64,000 nucleotides of DNA, taken from the NCBI RefSeq assembly GCF_000330885.1, contig NC_020060.1:128140-192139 (forward strand). The letters are read 5' to 3'. This document shows, piece by piece, positions 1 to 9,098 of this stretch. The position numbers and the translations under genes were made by a program. Positions within the stretch are counted from its first letter, which is position 1; each line of letters opens with the position of its first letter. Source of the DNA: Rhizobium tropici CIAT 899 (GTDB taxonomy: Bacteria; Pseudomonadota; Alphaproteobacteria; Rhizobiales; Rhizobiaceae). The notes below the pieces were generated by a model. It saw only the letters and a list, made by a program, of their open reading frames with translations, searched no databases and was not told the origin of the DNA.

Positions 1-366
1 GCAACTGCCATCCGGCCGGGTGCCACGGAAATTTCTGCCGAAAAAGTCTTCACAATAATAAGGCGTGCCTCCCCGGCACTTTTCGCATTTCCCGCAATAT
101 GCGTAGCTTAGAGCCACGTGGTCACCGGGCGAAAGCCCTTTTACATCGGCCCCGACCACTTCCACGACGCCGGAGCCTTCATGGCCGAGAACCACGGGCT
201 GCGGTACGTCATATCCTTGGTCGCGAACAACCATGTCGGTGTGGCAGACACCGCTCGCCACGATCCGGACGAGGATTTCGTCGGGGCGAGGTTGATCGAT
301 CCCGATGCACTCCAGAACAAGAGGCTTTGCCTTTTCGCGCGAAATTGCAGCGTATGCTTCTTTCAT
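1..366 (-). CDS. Zinc-dependent alcohol dehydrogenase, N-terminal part (cut by window edge)
   Basis: The first 122 residues of a medium-chain NAD(P)-dependent alcohol dehydrogenase are visible; the gene continues off the left edge. The start is the ATG at 366, preceded by AAGGAG at good spacing. The catalytic-zinc region GVCHTDMVVRD, the following GHEGSGVV, and a structural-zinc cysteine cluster (CGKCEKCRGG...C) are intact. It resembles the dehydrogenase at 5724-6824 in the same regions (CHTD, GHEG, C-x2-C-x2-C), so the two are likely paralogues acting on related aryl or alkyl alcohols/aldehydes. It is transcribed away from the ABC operon that starts at 1035. An operator-like site at 420-435 lies about 55 bases upstream, so it probably belongs to the same regulon. 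Substrate unknown. Confidence 0.85.
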   Translation of the reverse strand, partial: MKEAYAAISREKAKPLVLECIGIDQPRPDEILVRIVASGVCHTDMVVRDQGYDVPQPVVLGHEGSGVVEVVGADVKGLSPGDHVALSYAYCGKCEKCRGGTPYYCEDFFGRNFRGTRPDGSC

Positions 367-419
367 AAAATGACTCCTTAAGTGCGCGCTCGGCCGGTGG
401 GTGACACTTGTAGGCGTTA

Positions 420-435
420 GCAGACAATCAGTCAA
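420..435 (-). promoter_or_regulatory. GntR-type operator copy upstream of dehydrogenase
   Basis: On the minus strand this reads TTGACTGATTGTCTGC, one mismatch from the left part of the operator seen elsewhere in the window. TTGACT could serve as the -35 box for the gene starting at 366, with TACAAG about 17 bases on as a -10. The second half of the palindrome is not conserved here. Confidence 0.55.
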
Positions 436-593
436 TTATCTTCAGTGAACGAAAATGCTTGCTGAGGCCAATGCCAACGCGCTACACGGACATGTAAAGA
501 AACAAAGCGATGTAATATCAATTGCTTCCTCAGGGTATGCGGCCGATCTAGATCTTGGCCCGAATTGTTGGCTGTCTTAAAACTGGAATTTGC

Positions 594-610
594 TTGACAG
601 ATTGACTGAG
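594..610 (+). promoter_or_regulatory. Partial operator copy (half-site)
   Basis: TTGACAGATTGACTGAG matches the left arm TTGACAGATT fully and diverges in the centre. It lies midway between the two flanking units; it may be an auxiliary site or chance. Confidence 0.4.
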
Positions 611-901
611 TCTGACGTGACGTTCATCGAACGCTCCTGCTGACGGTAGTGCCCGTATTTCCTGCGCCTCGCAGCCTCATTTTCCGGGCAATGGTAGCGA
701 TAATGGCGCCAAACTTCCTTTTCATGAACCTCGCCGGGCGAGGCGCGGTCTCCTCTGTTTCCTGTTGCGCGCTCGTGGGGTGAGGTGAAGGACGGTTGCT
801 TTGTCTTATTGCTATATCGAACCGAGCCGCAATAAAAGAATAACTAAATCAGCGTGATAACACAGACGACACGTCGAAAATCCGAAATTCAAGATACTTT
901 A

Positions 902-923
902 TTGACAGATTGTCTGCTTATTC
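902..923 (+). promoter_or_regulatory. Operator overlapping putative promoter of ABC operon
   Basis: TTGACAGATTGTCTGC followed by TTATTC. TTGACA is a consensus -35 box; 17 bases on is TAATGA, a possible -10, with CATAAT as an alternative. A repressor bound to the operator would cover the -35 directly. It precedes the binding-protein gene at 1035. Confidence 0.65.
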
Positions 924-1034
924 ATAATGATGCGATCTGCCGTTTGGGGAGAATTCGGCGATGGCTGGAAGATAACGGCGCTCCAGGTCGCAGACAAAAT
1001 GGCCGCGTTGGGTGGCAAGAGGAGGAGAATTCTG

Positions 1035-2123
1035 ATGAAAAGACGTACATTCCTGCAGACGGGCAGTGCCTTGATTGCAGCGGGCGCGTTCGGAATACCG
1101 GGCATCCTGCGGGCAGACGATACTATCGCCCTGCTGCCCGACACTTGGCCGTCCGAAGGGGAAAACCCCGTCGTCGAAGCTGGTAAGTTCGCCAAGGCAG
1201 GTCCCTGGAAGATCGGTCACAGCCACTATGGCCTGGCCGGTTCAACGCACACCTATCAGACCGCGTTCGAAGCCGAATACGAGATTAGCAGGAACAAGGC
1301 CCGTGTCGCAGACTATCAATTCCGAAGCGCCGACCTCAACGCCTCAAAACAGGTCGCCGACATCGAAGATCTGATCGCACAAAAAGTCGATGCAATCATC
1401 ATTGCGCCGCTTACAACAGGCTCGGCCGTGGAAGGCATCAGGAAGGCAAAGGCCGCCGGCATTCCGACGGTCGTCTATCTCGGTCGCGTCGACACCGAGG
1501 ATTTCACGGTGCAGGTCCAGGGCGACGACTTCTACTTCGGTCGGGTGATGGCTCAGTTCCTGGTCGACAAACTAGGCAACAAGGGAAAAGTGTGGGTGCT
1601 GCGCGGCGTCGCCGGGCATCCGATCGATGCTGATCGTTACGCCGGGGCGATGGAAGTCTTCAGCAAGTCCGGTCTCCAAATCACCTCAACCCAGCACGGC
1701 AGCTGGTCCTACGAGGACTCAAAGAAGATCGCCGAAAGCCTCTATCTCTCTGATCCCGATGTCGCCGGGGTCTGGACTGACGGCGCAAATATGTCGCTCG
1801 GGGTCCTGGACGCGCTGCAGGAAGCCGGGGCTTCCACCATTCCACCGATCACGGGAGAAGCCCTGAACGGATGGATGCGTCGTTGGAATGATGAAAAGCT
1901 CTCTTCGATCGGGCCCATTTGCCCTCCGGCTCTTTCGACGGCAGCCCTGCGTGCGTCCTTCGCGCTTCTCGAAGGCAAGCCGATCCAGCGCAACTGGACC
2001 AACCGGCCCAAGCCGATCGTCGACGAAAATCTTGCACAGTTTTACCGCTCCGATCTCACGGACGCTTACTGGGCCCCGACAGAAATGCCGAATGAGAAGC
2101 TCCTCGAGTACTTCAAGGCCTGA
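1035..2123 (+). CDS. Sugar-type ABC transporter substrate-binding protein
   Basis: A 362-residue periplasmic binding protein of the ribose/TorT-like type 1 family (Peripla_BP). The ATG at 1035 follows GGAGGAGAATTCTG and gives a short signal peptide with a twin-arginine motif (KRRTFLQ at residues 2-8, then a hydrophobic stretch ending near ILRA). An upstream in-frame GTG/ATG extension would bury this signal and is rejected. The fold signature includes IEDLIAQKVDAIIIAPL, PTVVYLGRV, and a C-terminal hinge region. It is first in an operon with an ATPase and two permeases, so it supplies the importer of that operon. The operator at 902 lies about 110 bases upstream. A strong hairpin follows the stop codon. 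Ligand unknown; a pentose- or glycoside-like compound is a guess from family membership. Confidence 0.85.
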   Translation: MKRRTFLQTGSALIAAGAFGIPGILRADDTIALLPDTWPSEGENPVVEAGKFAKAGPWKIGHSHYGLAGSTHTYQTAFEAEYEISRNKARVADYQFRSADLNASKQVADIEDLIAQKVDAIIIAPLTTGSAVEGIRKAKAAGIPTVVYLGRVDTEDFTVQVQGDDFYFGRVMAQFLVDKLGNKGKVWVLRGVAGHPIDADRYAGAMEVFSKSGLQITSTQHGSWSYEDSKKIAESLYLSDPDVAGVWTDGANMSLGVLDALQEAGASTIPPITGEALNGWMRRWNDEKLSSIGPICPPALSTAALRASFALLEGKPIQRNWTNRPKPIVDENLAQFYRSDLTDAYWAPTEMPNEKLLEYFKA

Positions 2124-2129
2124 CGCATT

Positions 2130-2153
2130 GAGGGCGCGGACAAGCGCGCCCTC
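2130..2153 (+). other. Intercistronic hairpin after binding-protein gene
   Basis: GAGGGCGCG (2130-2138) pairs perfectly with CGCGCCCTC (2145-2153) across a six-base loop. No T-run follows, so it is better read as an mRNA-stabilising or partial-termination hairpin that keeps the binding protein more abundant than the downstream ATPase, as is common in ABC operons. Confidence 0.65.
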
Positions 2154-2178
2154 TTCACCCTCGCAGATGGAAGTGTTC

Positions 2179-3705
2179 ATGAGTATGCTTGTCGAGATGG
2201 TCAGCATCAACAAGTCCTTTGGTGCGACCAAAGTCCTGTCGAATGTTCAATTTTCGCTTGAACGCGGCTCCGTCCACGCGTTGATGGGCGAGAACGGGGC
2301 GGGAAAATCCACGCTGATGCGAATTCTGGCCGGCGTCTATCAACAGACCGCTGGACGCATCCGTCTGCGAGGAGAAGAGGTGACCTTCCGGTCCCCCAAG
2401 GAAGCGCGTCTCGCCGGGGTGTCGACAGTGTTTCAGGAGTTCACCCTGATCCCCAATCTCACGGTCTCCGAAAACATGTTTCTTGGACACGAACCGCGGC
2501 GTGCCGATGGGTCGATAGACACCGCCGAGGTCGTCGAGCGATCCCGCAAGCTGCTTGCCGACGTTTTCCCTCAACTGGACGCGACGGCGATTGTGGAAAC
2601 GCTGACGGTTGCCCAGCAGCAGGCAGTGGAAATCGCCAAAGGCCTGACATCCAATGCCGATGTCTTCATTTTCGATGAACCGACCGCGGCACTAAACTCA
2701 ACGGACGTCGCTCATCTCTTCAAGGTCATCCGCGATCTGAAGGCGCAAAACAAGGCTGTCGTCTACATCTCGCATCGGATGAACGAGGTGTTCGAACTGT
2801 GCGACACCATCACCGTCATGAAGGACGGGGCTTGGGTAAAGACAGCCAGGGCAGAAGACTTTAATCTCCAAACGCTCGTGGCAACCATGGTTGGACGCGA
2901 ACTTCAGAGTTTCTTTCCGCCGAGGGCACAGGCCATTGGATCGCCGATGCTCGTCGTGGCAGGGCTTCGTCTCAATGACCATGGCCCGCCAGTCGGTTTT
3001 TCCGTACGCACGGGCGAGATCATCGGGCTCGCCGGGCTGGAGGGCCAGGGGCAGCGTGAAATCATGCGTGCGGTCGTCGGGGTCGAACCCGCCGCAGCTG
3101 CGAGCGTCCAGCGTCGCCGCGACGACAGCATGATCGATGTGAACGTATCCTCAGGCTTTTCGAGTGCCATCTCAGCGGGCATTGGTTTCATTCCTGAAGA
3201 CCGCAAGCAGGAAGGCCTGTTTCTTCGGCTTCCGATCTACGACAACATCGCACTTGGCAAGCAATTGAACCGGAACATGGCGAGCGTTGCATGGCGTTCC
3301 ATCTCCAGGGTTCACGATGTCATAAAGTCGCTCCGTGTTGCGGCTGCCGACCCCGCCTCGCCCGTCGGCAAACTTTCGGGCGGAAACCAGCAAAAGGTGC
3401 TTCTGTGCCGCTGGCTGCTTTCGGGGGTCGATATCCTTGTCATCGAGGAGCCGACACGGGGCGTCGATGTCGGCGCGAAAGCGGAAATCTACAAGCTGCT
3501 TCGCGATTTTGCCGATCGTGGCGGTGCAGTGATCGTCTCGTCGCGCGAGCACGCCGAACTGATCGGGCTGTGTGACAACATCCTGGTCGTTCACGACAAA
3601 AAGATCGTCGGGCAGATGCCCGCGCTCGATGCCACAGAGGAAACCATCCTGGGAACCGCACTAGGTTCGAACTTCGCGCACGATCCGCGCGCCGCTGTTC
3701 ATTGA
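2179..3705 (+). CDS. Sugar ABC transporter ATP-binding protein (two NBDs, CUT2 type)
   Basis: A 508-residue fusion of two nucleotide-binding domains typical of ribose/xylose-type importers. The first domain has Walker A GENGAGKST (about residues 38-45), a degenerate signature LTVAQQQAVEIAKG and Walker B VFIFDEPTAAL. The second has LAGLEGQGQRE in place of Walker A, the classic LSGGNQQK signature and VIEEPTRGVDVG. The start ATG at 2179 has GGAAG in front; an ATG at 2167 is possible but has no ribosome site. The long open frame upstream runs antisense-like through the binding-protein gene and is not coding. It couples ATP hydrolysis to the permeases encoded next. Confidence 0.9.
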   Translation: MSMLVEMVSINKSFGATKVLSNVQFSLERGSVHALMGENGAGKSTLMRILAGVYQQTAGRIRLRGEEVTFRSPKEARLAGVSTVFQEFTLIPNLTVSENMFLGHEPRRADGSIDTAEVVERSRKLLADVFPQLDATAIVETLTVAQQQAVEIAKGLTSNADVFIFDEPTAALNSTDVAHLFKVIRDLKAQNKAVVYISHRMNEVFELCDTITVMKDGAWVKTARAEDFNLQTLVATMVGRELQSFFPPRAQAIGSPMLVVAGLRLNDHGPPVGFSVRTGEIIGLAGLEGQGQREIMRAVVGVEPAAAASVQRRRDDSMIDVNVSSGFSSAISAGIGFIPEDRKQEGLFLRLPIYDNIALGKQLNRNMASVAWRSISRVHDVIKSLRVAAADPASPVGKLSGGNQQKVLLCRWLLSGVDILVIEEPTRGVDVGAKAEIYKLLRDFADRGGAVIVSSREHAELIGLCDNILVVHDKKIVGQMPALDATEETILGTALGSNFAHDPRAAVH

Positions 3706-3714
3706 GGAGGATAC

Positions 3715-4656
3715 ATGAATACCATCGCAAACTTCCTGAAGACTCCTTACCGGGCGGGTGCGATCCGGCTGTCGATCGGGACGCTATTCGTGCTGGTGGT
3801 CGCCTCGGTCATCCTGCTTCCAGAATTTCTGGCGCCGGAGAATCTGTCGAACCTGCTGGCCCAATCTACTGTTCTTGTCATTTCTGCGCTCGGCCAGACC
3901 TTTGTGATCCTGACGGGCGGCCTGGACGTTTCCGTTGGTTCGATCATCAGCGTGACGACCACGATCATGACACTCGACATGCCAGAGGTTGTCCGTGTCG
4001 TGCTTTGCATTGCGGTTGCGATCGCATTCGGACTGGCCAACGGATACGGCGTAGCCAGGCTTAACGTCCACCCGATCATCATGACCCTGGCAACCATGGG
4101 GATCGGCCAGGGACTGGCGCTTATCATTCTCCCGATCCCCGGCGGGAAGGTGCCTGATTGGCTGTCGGCGTCAGTCGCGGGTTCGGTCGGGCCCGTGCCG
4201 AACTCGCTGCTCTGGCTGATCGCCGCCACCGTCGTTGCTGCCTGGATGCTTTATCGCAGGCCGTTTGGCCTTTACCTGTTCGCTTCGGGGGGTAACGATT
4301 TCAATGCCCGCATGAATGGCGTCCCGGTCGAGCGCACAGTCATCAAAGCCTACATCCTGTCGGCGCTATTTGCTTGTGCTGCCGGGATGTTCCTCGCGGG
4401 CCGCCTTGCCTCAGGCGATCCCAAGGGGGGTGCCACCTTCGGAATTGAATCCGTTACCGCAGCAGCGCTCGGGGGTGTTCACCTAGCTGGCGGTATCGGT
4501 AGCATCCTCGGCACTGTCGCCGGCGCGGCTATCCTCGGCATCGTCAACAACGTGATGAACCTCGCCAACGTCTCGGCATTCCTCCAGTCGGTCGTGAAGG
4601 GCCTTCTGCTGCTGGCACTCGTCGTTTCGCAGCGTCGCAAAACGATCGGACTTTGA
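3715..4656 (+). CDS. Sugar ABC transporter permease 1 (RbsC-like)
   Basis: A 313-residue membrane protein with about 8-10 hydrophobic segments and the CUT2 permease hallmark GLDVSVGSIIS near residue 69. A GGAGG at 3704 sits 6 bases before the ATG. It ends in a TTGA overlap region with the next permease gene, indicating translational coupling. With the second permease it would form a heterodimeric channel served by the ATPase and binding protein upstream. Confidence 0.9.
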   Translation: MNTIANFLKTPYRAGAIRLSIGTLFVLVVASVILLPEFLAPENLSNLLAQSTVLVISALGQTFVILTGGLDVSVGSIISVTTTIMTLDMPEVVRVVLCIAVAIAFGLANGYGVARLNVHPIIMTLATMGIGQGLALIILPIPGGKVPDWLSASVAGSVGPVPNSLLWLIAATVVAAWMLYRRPFGLYLFASGGNDFNARMNGVPVERTVIKAYILSALFACAAGMFLAGRLASGDPKGGATFGIESVTAAALGGVHLAGGIGSILGTVAGAAILGIVNNVMNLANVSAFLQSVVKGLLLLALVVSQRRKTIGL

Positions 4657-4661
4657 AAGAG

Positions 4662-5660
4662 ATGGACCTCTCGATGACCACAGCAGATGCGAAAATTGAG
4701 ACGCCATCCCGCACTCTCACCGCCAAGCGCACACTTTCCTGGGTGCTCGGCTTGCCCCCGGCATATTACGTGCTCGCAATCCTGATCGCTTTGGCCCCCG
4801 CGGTAAGTGCGACGCTGATCAATCCGAACTATTGGTTCGTGATCCTGAAACAGTCAGCGCCGCTCGGGATCGCGGTGCTGGCGCAATCTCTTGTCATGCG
4901 GGTGCGTTCGATTGATCTCTCGGTCAGTGGCGTGTTTGCTTTTTCGATCTATCTCTCCAGCTCCGGGCTCCTCAACAGTTACCCGCCCTTCGTCACGGTC
5001 CTGATGACGATCGTCATCGGCCTTGCCGTCGGTCTGATCAACGGCGCCCTCGTGGCCTATGTCCGCGCCTCTGCGGTCATCGCGACGCTGAGCGTATCGG
5101 CGATCCTCATCGGGATCGTCCAGTTCATGAGTTCCGGCCGTGCACCGGGTTCGACACCAAGCTGGCTTCGCGTCCTGACGAGCGGGAACATCTACGGTCT
5201 GTCTTACTCCGTTATCGTCTGGATCGGGATTTCCGTGGTCGTCGCACTAGCGTTCCGCTTCCTGATCCTCGGGCGCTACTTCCGCGCTGTCGGCGACAAT
5301 CCGAGGGCGGCGGAGATAACAGGCATACCTCTGGCTCGAACGATTTTTGTCTCGCATACGCTGGCGGGCACGCTGACGGGCATCGCCGCCCTGGTTCAGG
5401 TGTCTGCGCTGGCCGTTGGAACGATCAAGCCCGGCTTCGACACCTTCATGAACGCTCTCGCCGCGACGATTCTCGGTGGGGTGACGTTCGGCGTCGACCG
5501 CGGCGGCGTCGCGGGGCCTTTCGTGGCGGTCGTCGCCTTCAGTTTCCTGTTTGCGATGTTGACCGTGTTCGGCATCCAGGAGCCCGGCAAGCTTATCGTC
5601 CAGGGCGGGATCATCGCTCTTGCGGCGATCATTTACGGCGCACGCGTCGGTCGCGTCTAG
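4662..5660 (+). CDS. Sugar ABC transporter permease 2 (RbsC-like)
   Basis: A 332-residue CUT2-family permease, with the related hallmark SIDLSVSGVFAFS near residue 85 and a conserved ILGGVTFGVDRGG segment near the C-terminus. The start could be the TTG at 4653 (overlapping the upstream stop), the ATG at 4662 or the ATG at 4674; 4662 follows a purine-rich GAAAGAG and is preferred. It is followed 63 bases later by the alcohol dehydrogenase gene, so import and first oxidation are probably on one transcript. Confidence 0.88.
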   Translation: MDLSMTTADAKIETPSRTLTAKRTLSWVLGLPPAYYVLAILIALAPAVSATLINPNYWFVILKQSAPLGIAVLAQSLVMRVRSIDLSVSGVFAFSIYLSSSGLLNSYPPFVTVLMTIVIGLAVGLINGALVAYVRASAVIATLSVSAILIGIVQFMSSGRAPGSTPSWLRVLTSGNIYGLSYSVIVWIGISVVVALAFRFLILGRYFRAVGDNPRAAEITGIPLARTIFVSHTLAGTLTGIAALVQVSALAVGTIKPGFDTFMNALAATILGGVTFGVDRGGVAGPFVAVVAFSFLFAMLTVFGIQEPGKLIVQGGIIALAAIIYGARVGRV

Positions 5661-5723
5661 CCCGCACAGGATGCCAGACAGGTCATTCCCGGTGTCAACG
5701 CGGGGAGAATGCAGGAGAAAAGC

Positions 5724-6824
5724 ATGGTGAAGATAACGGCGGCTGTGGCCGTAAAACCGAAAGCTCCGCTGGAGTTTCGTGAACTTGAGCTGGCGGATCC
5801 CGAAGGCAATGAAATTCTTGTGCGAACGGTCGCGACGGGCATCTGCCATACGGACCTGTTGCTCCGTGATGGGATTTTTGGGCCTCCCGCCCCGGTCATA
5901 CCGGGACATGAAGGTGTTGGCATCGTCGAAGCCATCGGGGCGGACGTCCAGGGTTTAAGGGTGGGCGACCACGTTGCGCTCAGCCAGAGTTCATGTGGCT
6001 TCTGCGGCGATTGCCGGCGCTCTCACCCGATGAACTGCCAGAACTACACCCAGTACAATCTGACGGGGCTTCGTCCGAACGGCAAAAAGGCCTTGCTTTG
6101 TGATGAAGTCGGCATCGGCAGCAACTTTGTCGGCCAGTCATCCTTCGCGACCCACATCCTGGCGACTGAGAACAACGCCGCGCAGCTTCCCAAGGATTTC
6201 GACCTGACGAATGCGGCCCCGCTCGGTTGCGGCATGGCAACGGGGGCAGGTACCGTCATCAACGCCATGAAGCCGGAGATCGGACAAACCATTGCCGTGT
6301 TCGGCGCCGGAGCAGTGGGCATGGCTGCGGTGATGGCCGCCAAGGTCCGGCGGTGCAGCAAGATCATCATCATCGACCTGAACGAGCAGCGTTTGGCGAT
6401 GGCCAAGACGTTGGGCGCGACCCATGCTATCAACGGCAGGGACCCAGACGTCGTGGAGCAGATCCACGCCTTGACGGGCGGCGGTGCCGATTTTGCGATC
6501 GATGCCGTGGGTATCATTCCCGTCATCCTGAATACGATCAAATGCACGCGGGCAGGGGGCCATGTCGTCCTCCTGGGGCTCGACGCGCTCGGCAAGGATA
6601 TTCCAATCCCGCTGGACCTCATGGTCTTCAACCGGAAAATTCAGGGTGCCATTCTCGGAGACCAGATCCCCCAGCTCTTCATTCCCCAACTGGTCGAGCT
6701 GAACCAGGCCGGCCTATTCCCGTTCCAGAAGCTGATCACAAAGTATCCGTTCGAGAAAATCAACGAGGCCATCGCCGATGCCGAAGCTGGCCGCGTGATC
6801 AAGCCCGTCATCGTCTTCAATTAG
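5724..6824 (+). CDS. NAD-dependent zinc alcohol dehydrogenase (aryl-alcohol type)
   Basis: A 366-residue medium-chain dehydrogenase. Catalytic zinc ligands are seen in GICHTDLLLRDG and GHEGVG; the structural zinc loop has the cysteines of SCGFCGDCRRSHPMNC; the Rossmann motif is FGAGAVGMAAV near residue 195. The layout matches benzyl/aryl-alcohol dehydrogenases. The ATG at 5724 is chosen because GCAGGAGAAAAGC precedes it; the ATG at 5709 is too close to its purine tract. It sits fourth after the ABC importer and before an ABM-domain protein, and resembles the truncated gene at the left edge. It would oxidise an alcohol produced from the imported compound or reduce the matching aldehyde. Confidence 0.88.
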   Translation: MVKITAAVAVKPKAPLEFRELELADPEGNEILVRTVATGICHTDLLLRDGIFGPPAPVIPGHEGVGIVEAIGADVQGLRVGDHVALSQSSCGFCGDCRRSHPMNCQNYTQYNLTGLRPNGKKALLCDEVGIGSNFVGQSSFATHILATENNAAQLPKDFDLTNAAPLGCGMATGAGTVINAMKPEIGQTIAVFGAGAVGMAAVMAAKVRRCSKIIIIDLNEQRLAMAKTLGATHAINGRDPDVVEQIHALTGGGADFAIDAVGIIPVILNTIKCTRAGGHVVLLGLDALGKDIPIPLDLMVFNRKIQGAILGDQIPQLFIPQLVELNQAGLFPFQKLITKYPFEKINEAIADAEAGRVIKPVIVFN

Positions 6825-6835
6825 GAGCTTCCCAC

Positions 6836-7147
6836 ATGCCATCGAGCAAGTCCGACGAACAGCATCTCATTGTTGAGTTTAAAACATCGACGCGTAACCG
6901 GGACCGTGTCAACACACTGCTCCAGGAGTTTGTCGGCCCTGCCCGCGAGGAAGAGGGCTGCCTCTACTACAATCTCTACCAGCGCTCCGACGAGCCGAAT
7001 ACGTTCTTCATTCTCGATGGTTGGGCAAACGAGGAGGCAGCCGCGCGTCACGGAGAATCTCCGAACGTCAAGCGTGTTCTCGAACCGTTGCTTCCGTTGC
7101 TGGTAAGCCCCCCTTCCATCATTGTGAGCAGTCGCATCAGCGACTGA
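6836..7147 (+). CDS. ABM-domain protein (YgiN-like putative quinol monooxygenase)
   Basis: A 103-residue protein with the antibiotic-biosynthesis-monooxygenase fold signature: an N-terminal strand (HLIVEFKTSTRNRD), then EEGCLYYNLYQRSDEPNTFF and DGWANEEAAARH. The start ATG follows TAGGAGCTTCCCAC. Homologues such as YgiN act on quinols without a bound cofactor, but many have no known role. It begins 11 bases after the dehydrogenase stop, so it is part of the same operon. It may oxidise or isomerise a cyclic intermediate. Confidence 0.75.
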   Translation: MPSSKSDEQHLIVEFKTSTRNRDRVNTLLQEFVGPAREEEGCLYYNLYQRSDEPNTFFILDGWANEEAAARHGESPNVKRVLEPLLPLLVSPPSIIVSSRISD

Positions 7148-7222
7148 GCTTGCGATTGTGCAACACCGAAAGACGCGCTTGATCCGAGGCGGGTTTTTTC
7201 CAAAGGCTCGCGGGAGGACGAA

Positions 7223-8485
7223 ATGGAGCATCGAGTTGTCATCGTGGGAGGTGGTTTCGCCGGCCTCCAATTGGCCAAGGATCTCAAATGTCCAAACCTC
7301 TCGATCACGATCATCGACAGACGCAATCATCACCTGTTCCAGCCGCTGCTCTATCAGGTCGCCACGACCGTCCTGGCGACCTCCGAGATTGCCTGGCCCA
7401 TTCGCGCAGTATTTCGTGGAAGGAAAGATGTCACGACGCTTCTTGGCGAGGTCGTGGGCGTCGATGTCGAGAAGCGGCTCGTCTCGCTCAAGGGCGGCCA
7501 TGCCATTCCCTACGATACCCTTGTTCTCGCAACGGGGGCCCGTCACGCGTATTTCGGCCGGGATGAATGGGAGCCCTTCGCGCCCGGACTGAAGGCGTTG
7601 GAAGACGCCACCACGATCCGCCGTCGCCTTCTCCTGGCGTTCGAAAAAGCGGAGCTGGAAACCGATCCCCAAGCGCGGGCGGGGCTGCTGACCTTCTCGA
7701 TAATCGGCGCCGGGCCGACAGGCGTCGAAATGGCCGGGATCATCGCCGAACTGGCTCGAAGAACGCTTGTCGAGGAATTCAGAAACATCGATACGACTTC
7801 GGCGCGCATTCTTCTTGTAGAGGCAGGGCCGCGTATTCTGCCTATTTTTCATGAGGCGTTATCGCAATACGCCGAGCGATCCCTTGCGTCGATGGGCGTC
7901 GAGGTTCGCACGGGAAGGCCCGTGACCGACTGCACCGAGGAAGGCATATCGATTGGGGACGAGTTTGTCCCGAGCCGCACGGTCATATGGGCGGCGGGCG
8001 TGCAGGCATCCAAGGCCGCCGTGTGGGTGGGGGCGGAGACGGATCGAGCGGGGCGTGCTATCGTGCAGCCCGACCTTACGGTCTTCGAACACCCGGACAT
8101 CTTCGTTGTCGGCGATACCGCTAGCGTTAAGACCGGCGAGGGAATGCTGGTTCCTGGTATCGCGCCCGCAGCAAAGCAGCAGGGAAAATACGTCGCCCAA
8201 GTGATCAAGGCCCGCCTCAAGCAGCGCTCAGCGCCGCCTCCTTTCAAGTACAGGCATCTTGGTAATCTTGCGACCATTGGACCAAGCTCCGCGGTGATCG
8301 ATTTCGGCAGGCTGCGGCTCAAGGGCTCCATCGCCTGGTGGATCTGGGGCCTTGCTCACATCTACTTCTTGATCGGAACAAGGAGCCGCATGGCGGTTGC
8401 GCTGAGCTGGCTTTGGGCATTTGCCTCCGGCCACCACTCTGCGCGCCTTATTACCCAGAAGGAGACGCTGAAGGAGGAGGTCTAG
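7223..8485 (+). CDS. ndh: Type II NADH:quinone oxidoreductase-like flavoprotein
   Basis: A 420-residue NDH-2 family protein. It has the FAD-binding GGGFAGLQLAKDL at the N-terminus, the RNHHLFQPLLYQVAT block typical of NDH-2, a second dinucleotide fold IGAGPTGVEMAG near residue 165 for NADH, VIWAAGVQ, and FVVGDTA for FAD. A C-terminal hydrophobic stretch near residues 370-395 fits a membrane-anchoring segment. The start has GGGAGGACGAA in front. As last gene of the rightward operon it may recycle NADH made by the dehydrogenases of the pathway into the quinone pool without pumping protons. Confidence 0.85.
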   Translation: MEHRVVIVGGGFAGLQLAKDLKCPNLSITIIDRRNHHLFQPLLYQVATTVLATSEIAWPIRAVFRGRKDVTTLLGEVVGVDVEKRLVSLKGGHAIPYDTLVLATGARHAYFGRDEWEPFAPGLKALEDATTIRRRLLLAFEKAELETDPQARAGLLTFSIIGAGPTGVEMAGIIAELARRTLVEEFRNIDTTSARILLVEAGPRILPIFHEALSQYAERSLASMGVEVRTGRPVTDCTEEGISIGDEFVPSRTVIWAAGVQASKAAVWVGAETDRAGRAIVQPDLTVFEHPDIFVVGDTASVKTGEGMLVPGIAPAAKQQGKYVAQVIKARLKQRSAPPPFKYRHLGNLATIGPSSAVIDFGRLRLKGSIAWWIWGLAHIYFLIGTRSRMAVALSWLWAFASGHHSARLITQKETLKEEV

Positions 8486-8542
8486 CAGCATGGGCAAAGC
8501 GCTGAACCACATATTGAAGAAGGGTGGGCAATTATCTCGTTC

Positions 8543-9064
8543 ATGGCACATATCAGTATCAAAACGAAAATGCTGCTTTTGGTCGTTCCCATTTGTGTGA
8601 TCGGGATCGCCGGACTGACGTTTGATTCACTCAAGCACCGGGGCGCCTCCCAAAGCTACGTGAATTTCATCGCAGAGGATGGGGCCGATGCGATTCACAT
8701 AGCGCGCGCCAACCAGCATTTTACGGCAGTGAGCTATAATGCCTACCAGACCTGTCCTACGACATCAAAGACCTCAACATCAAAAAATTTGCACTCTACT
8801 ACGAAAACAACAAGACCAAGCTGCTCTTGGAATTACGTTTGGTCAAGCGACTGCTGCCGGAGCACAAGACTTCGATGGAGAGCTTCGTTGAGGCTGCAAA
8901 CGATATTCTTCAGCTTAGAACCCGGCTTGTACAGCCGGCGGTCCAAGGCGACGGCTGCCCATCACTACCGCCCTGAAGCGCAACCCAGAGCCGATCGGCC
9001 GGTGGTCAGTTGAGTTCAAGCAGGGAATTTTGGCCTTCGTCTATGAGCATCAACTAAATTCCTA
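8543..9064 (+). pseudogene. Methyl-accepting chemotaxis protein fragment, frameshifted
   Basis: The first 70 residues have an N-terminal transmembrane segment (MLLLVVPICVIGIAGL) and an extracytoplasmic helix typical of chemoreceptors, ending near YNAYQ. The sequence then continues sensibly only in another frame from about 8757 (LSYDIKDLNIKKFALYYEN..., ...MESFVEAANDILQLRTRL) up to a stop near 8980, and a third frame carries ALKRNPEPIGRWSVEF up to 9064. HAMP and signalling domains are missing. It is therefore a decayed, truncated chemoreceptor sensor domain. The reading-frame changes could in principle be sequencing errors, but the missing C-terminal two thirds argues for real decay. An intact chemoreceptor of the same regulon lies at 27010-29526. 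Confidence 0.7.
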
Positions 9065-9098
9065 ACGCCTCGATCGAGTACGAGATGGTAGTTCTAGA

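Larger units (their letters stand above)
367..1034. promoter_or_regulatory. Divergent control region with three operator copies
   Basis: This 668-base stretch separates the leftward dehydrogenase from the rightward ABC operon. I see no convincing gene in it; open frames here are short and lack plausible protein features. It holds three copies of the TTGACAGATTGTCTG-type operator (420-435, 594-610 and 902-923) and is more AT-rich just before the operon at 1035. It most likely carries the promoters of both flanking units. Confidence 0.6.

Noticed and set aside
1888..2178. In-frame 5' extension of the first ABC ATPase
   Set aside because: It overlaps the end of the binding-protein gene in another frame and lacks a ribosome site; the ATPase begins naturally at 2179.
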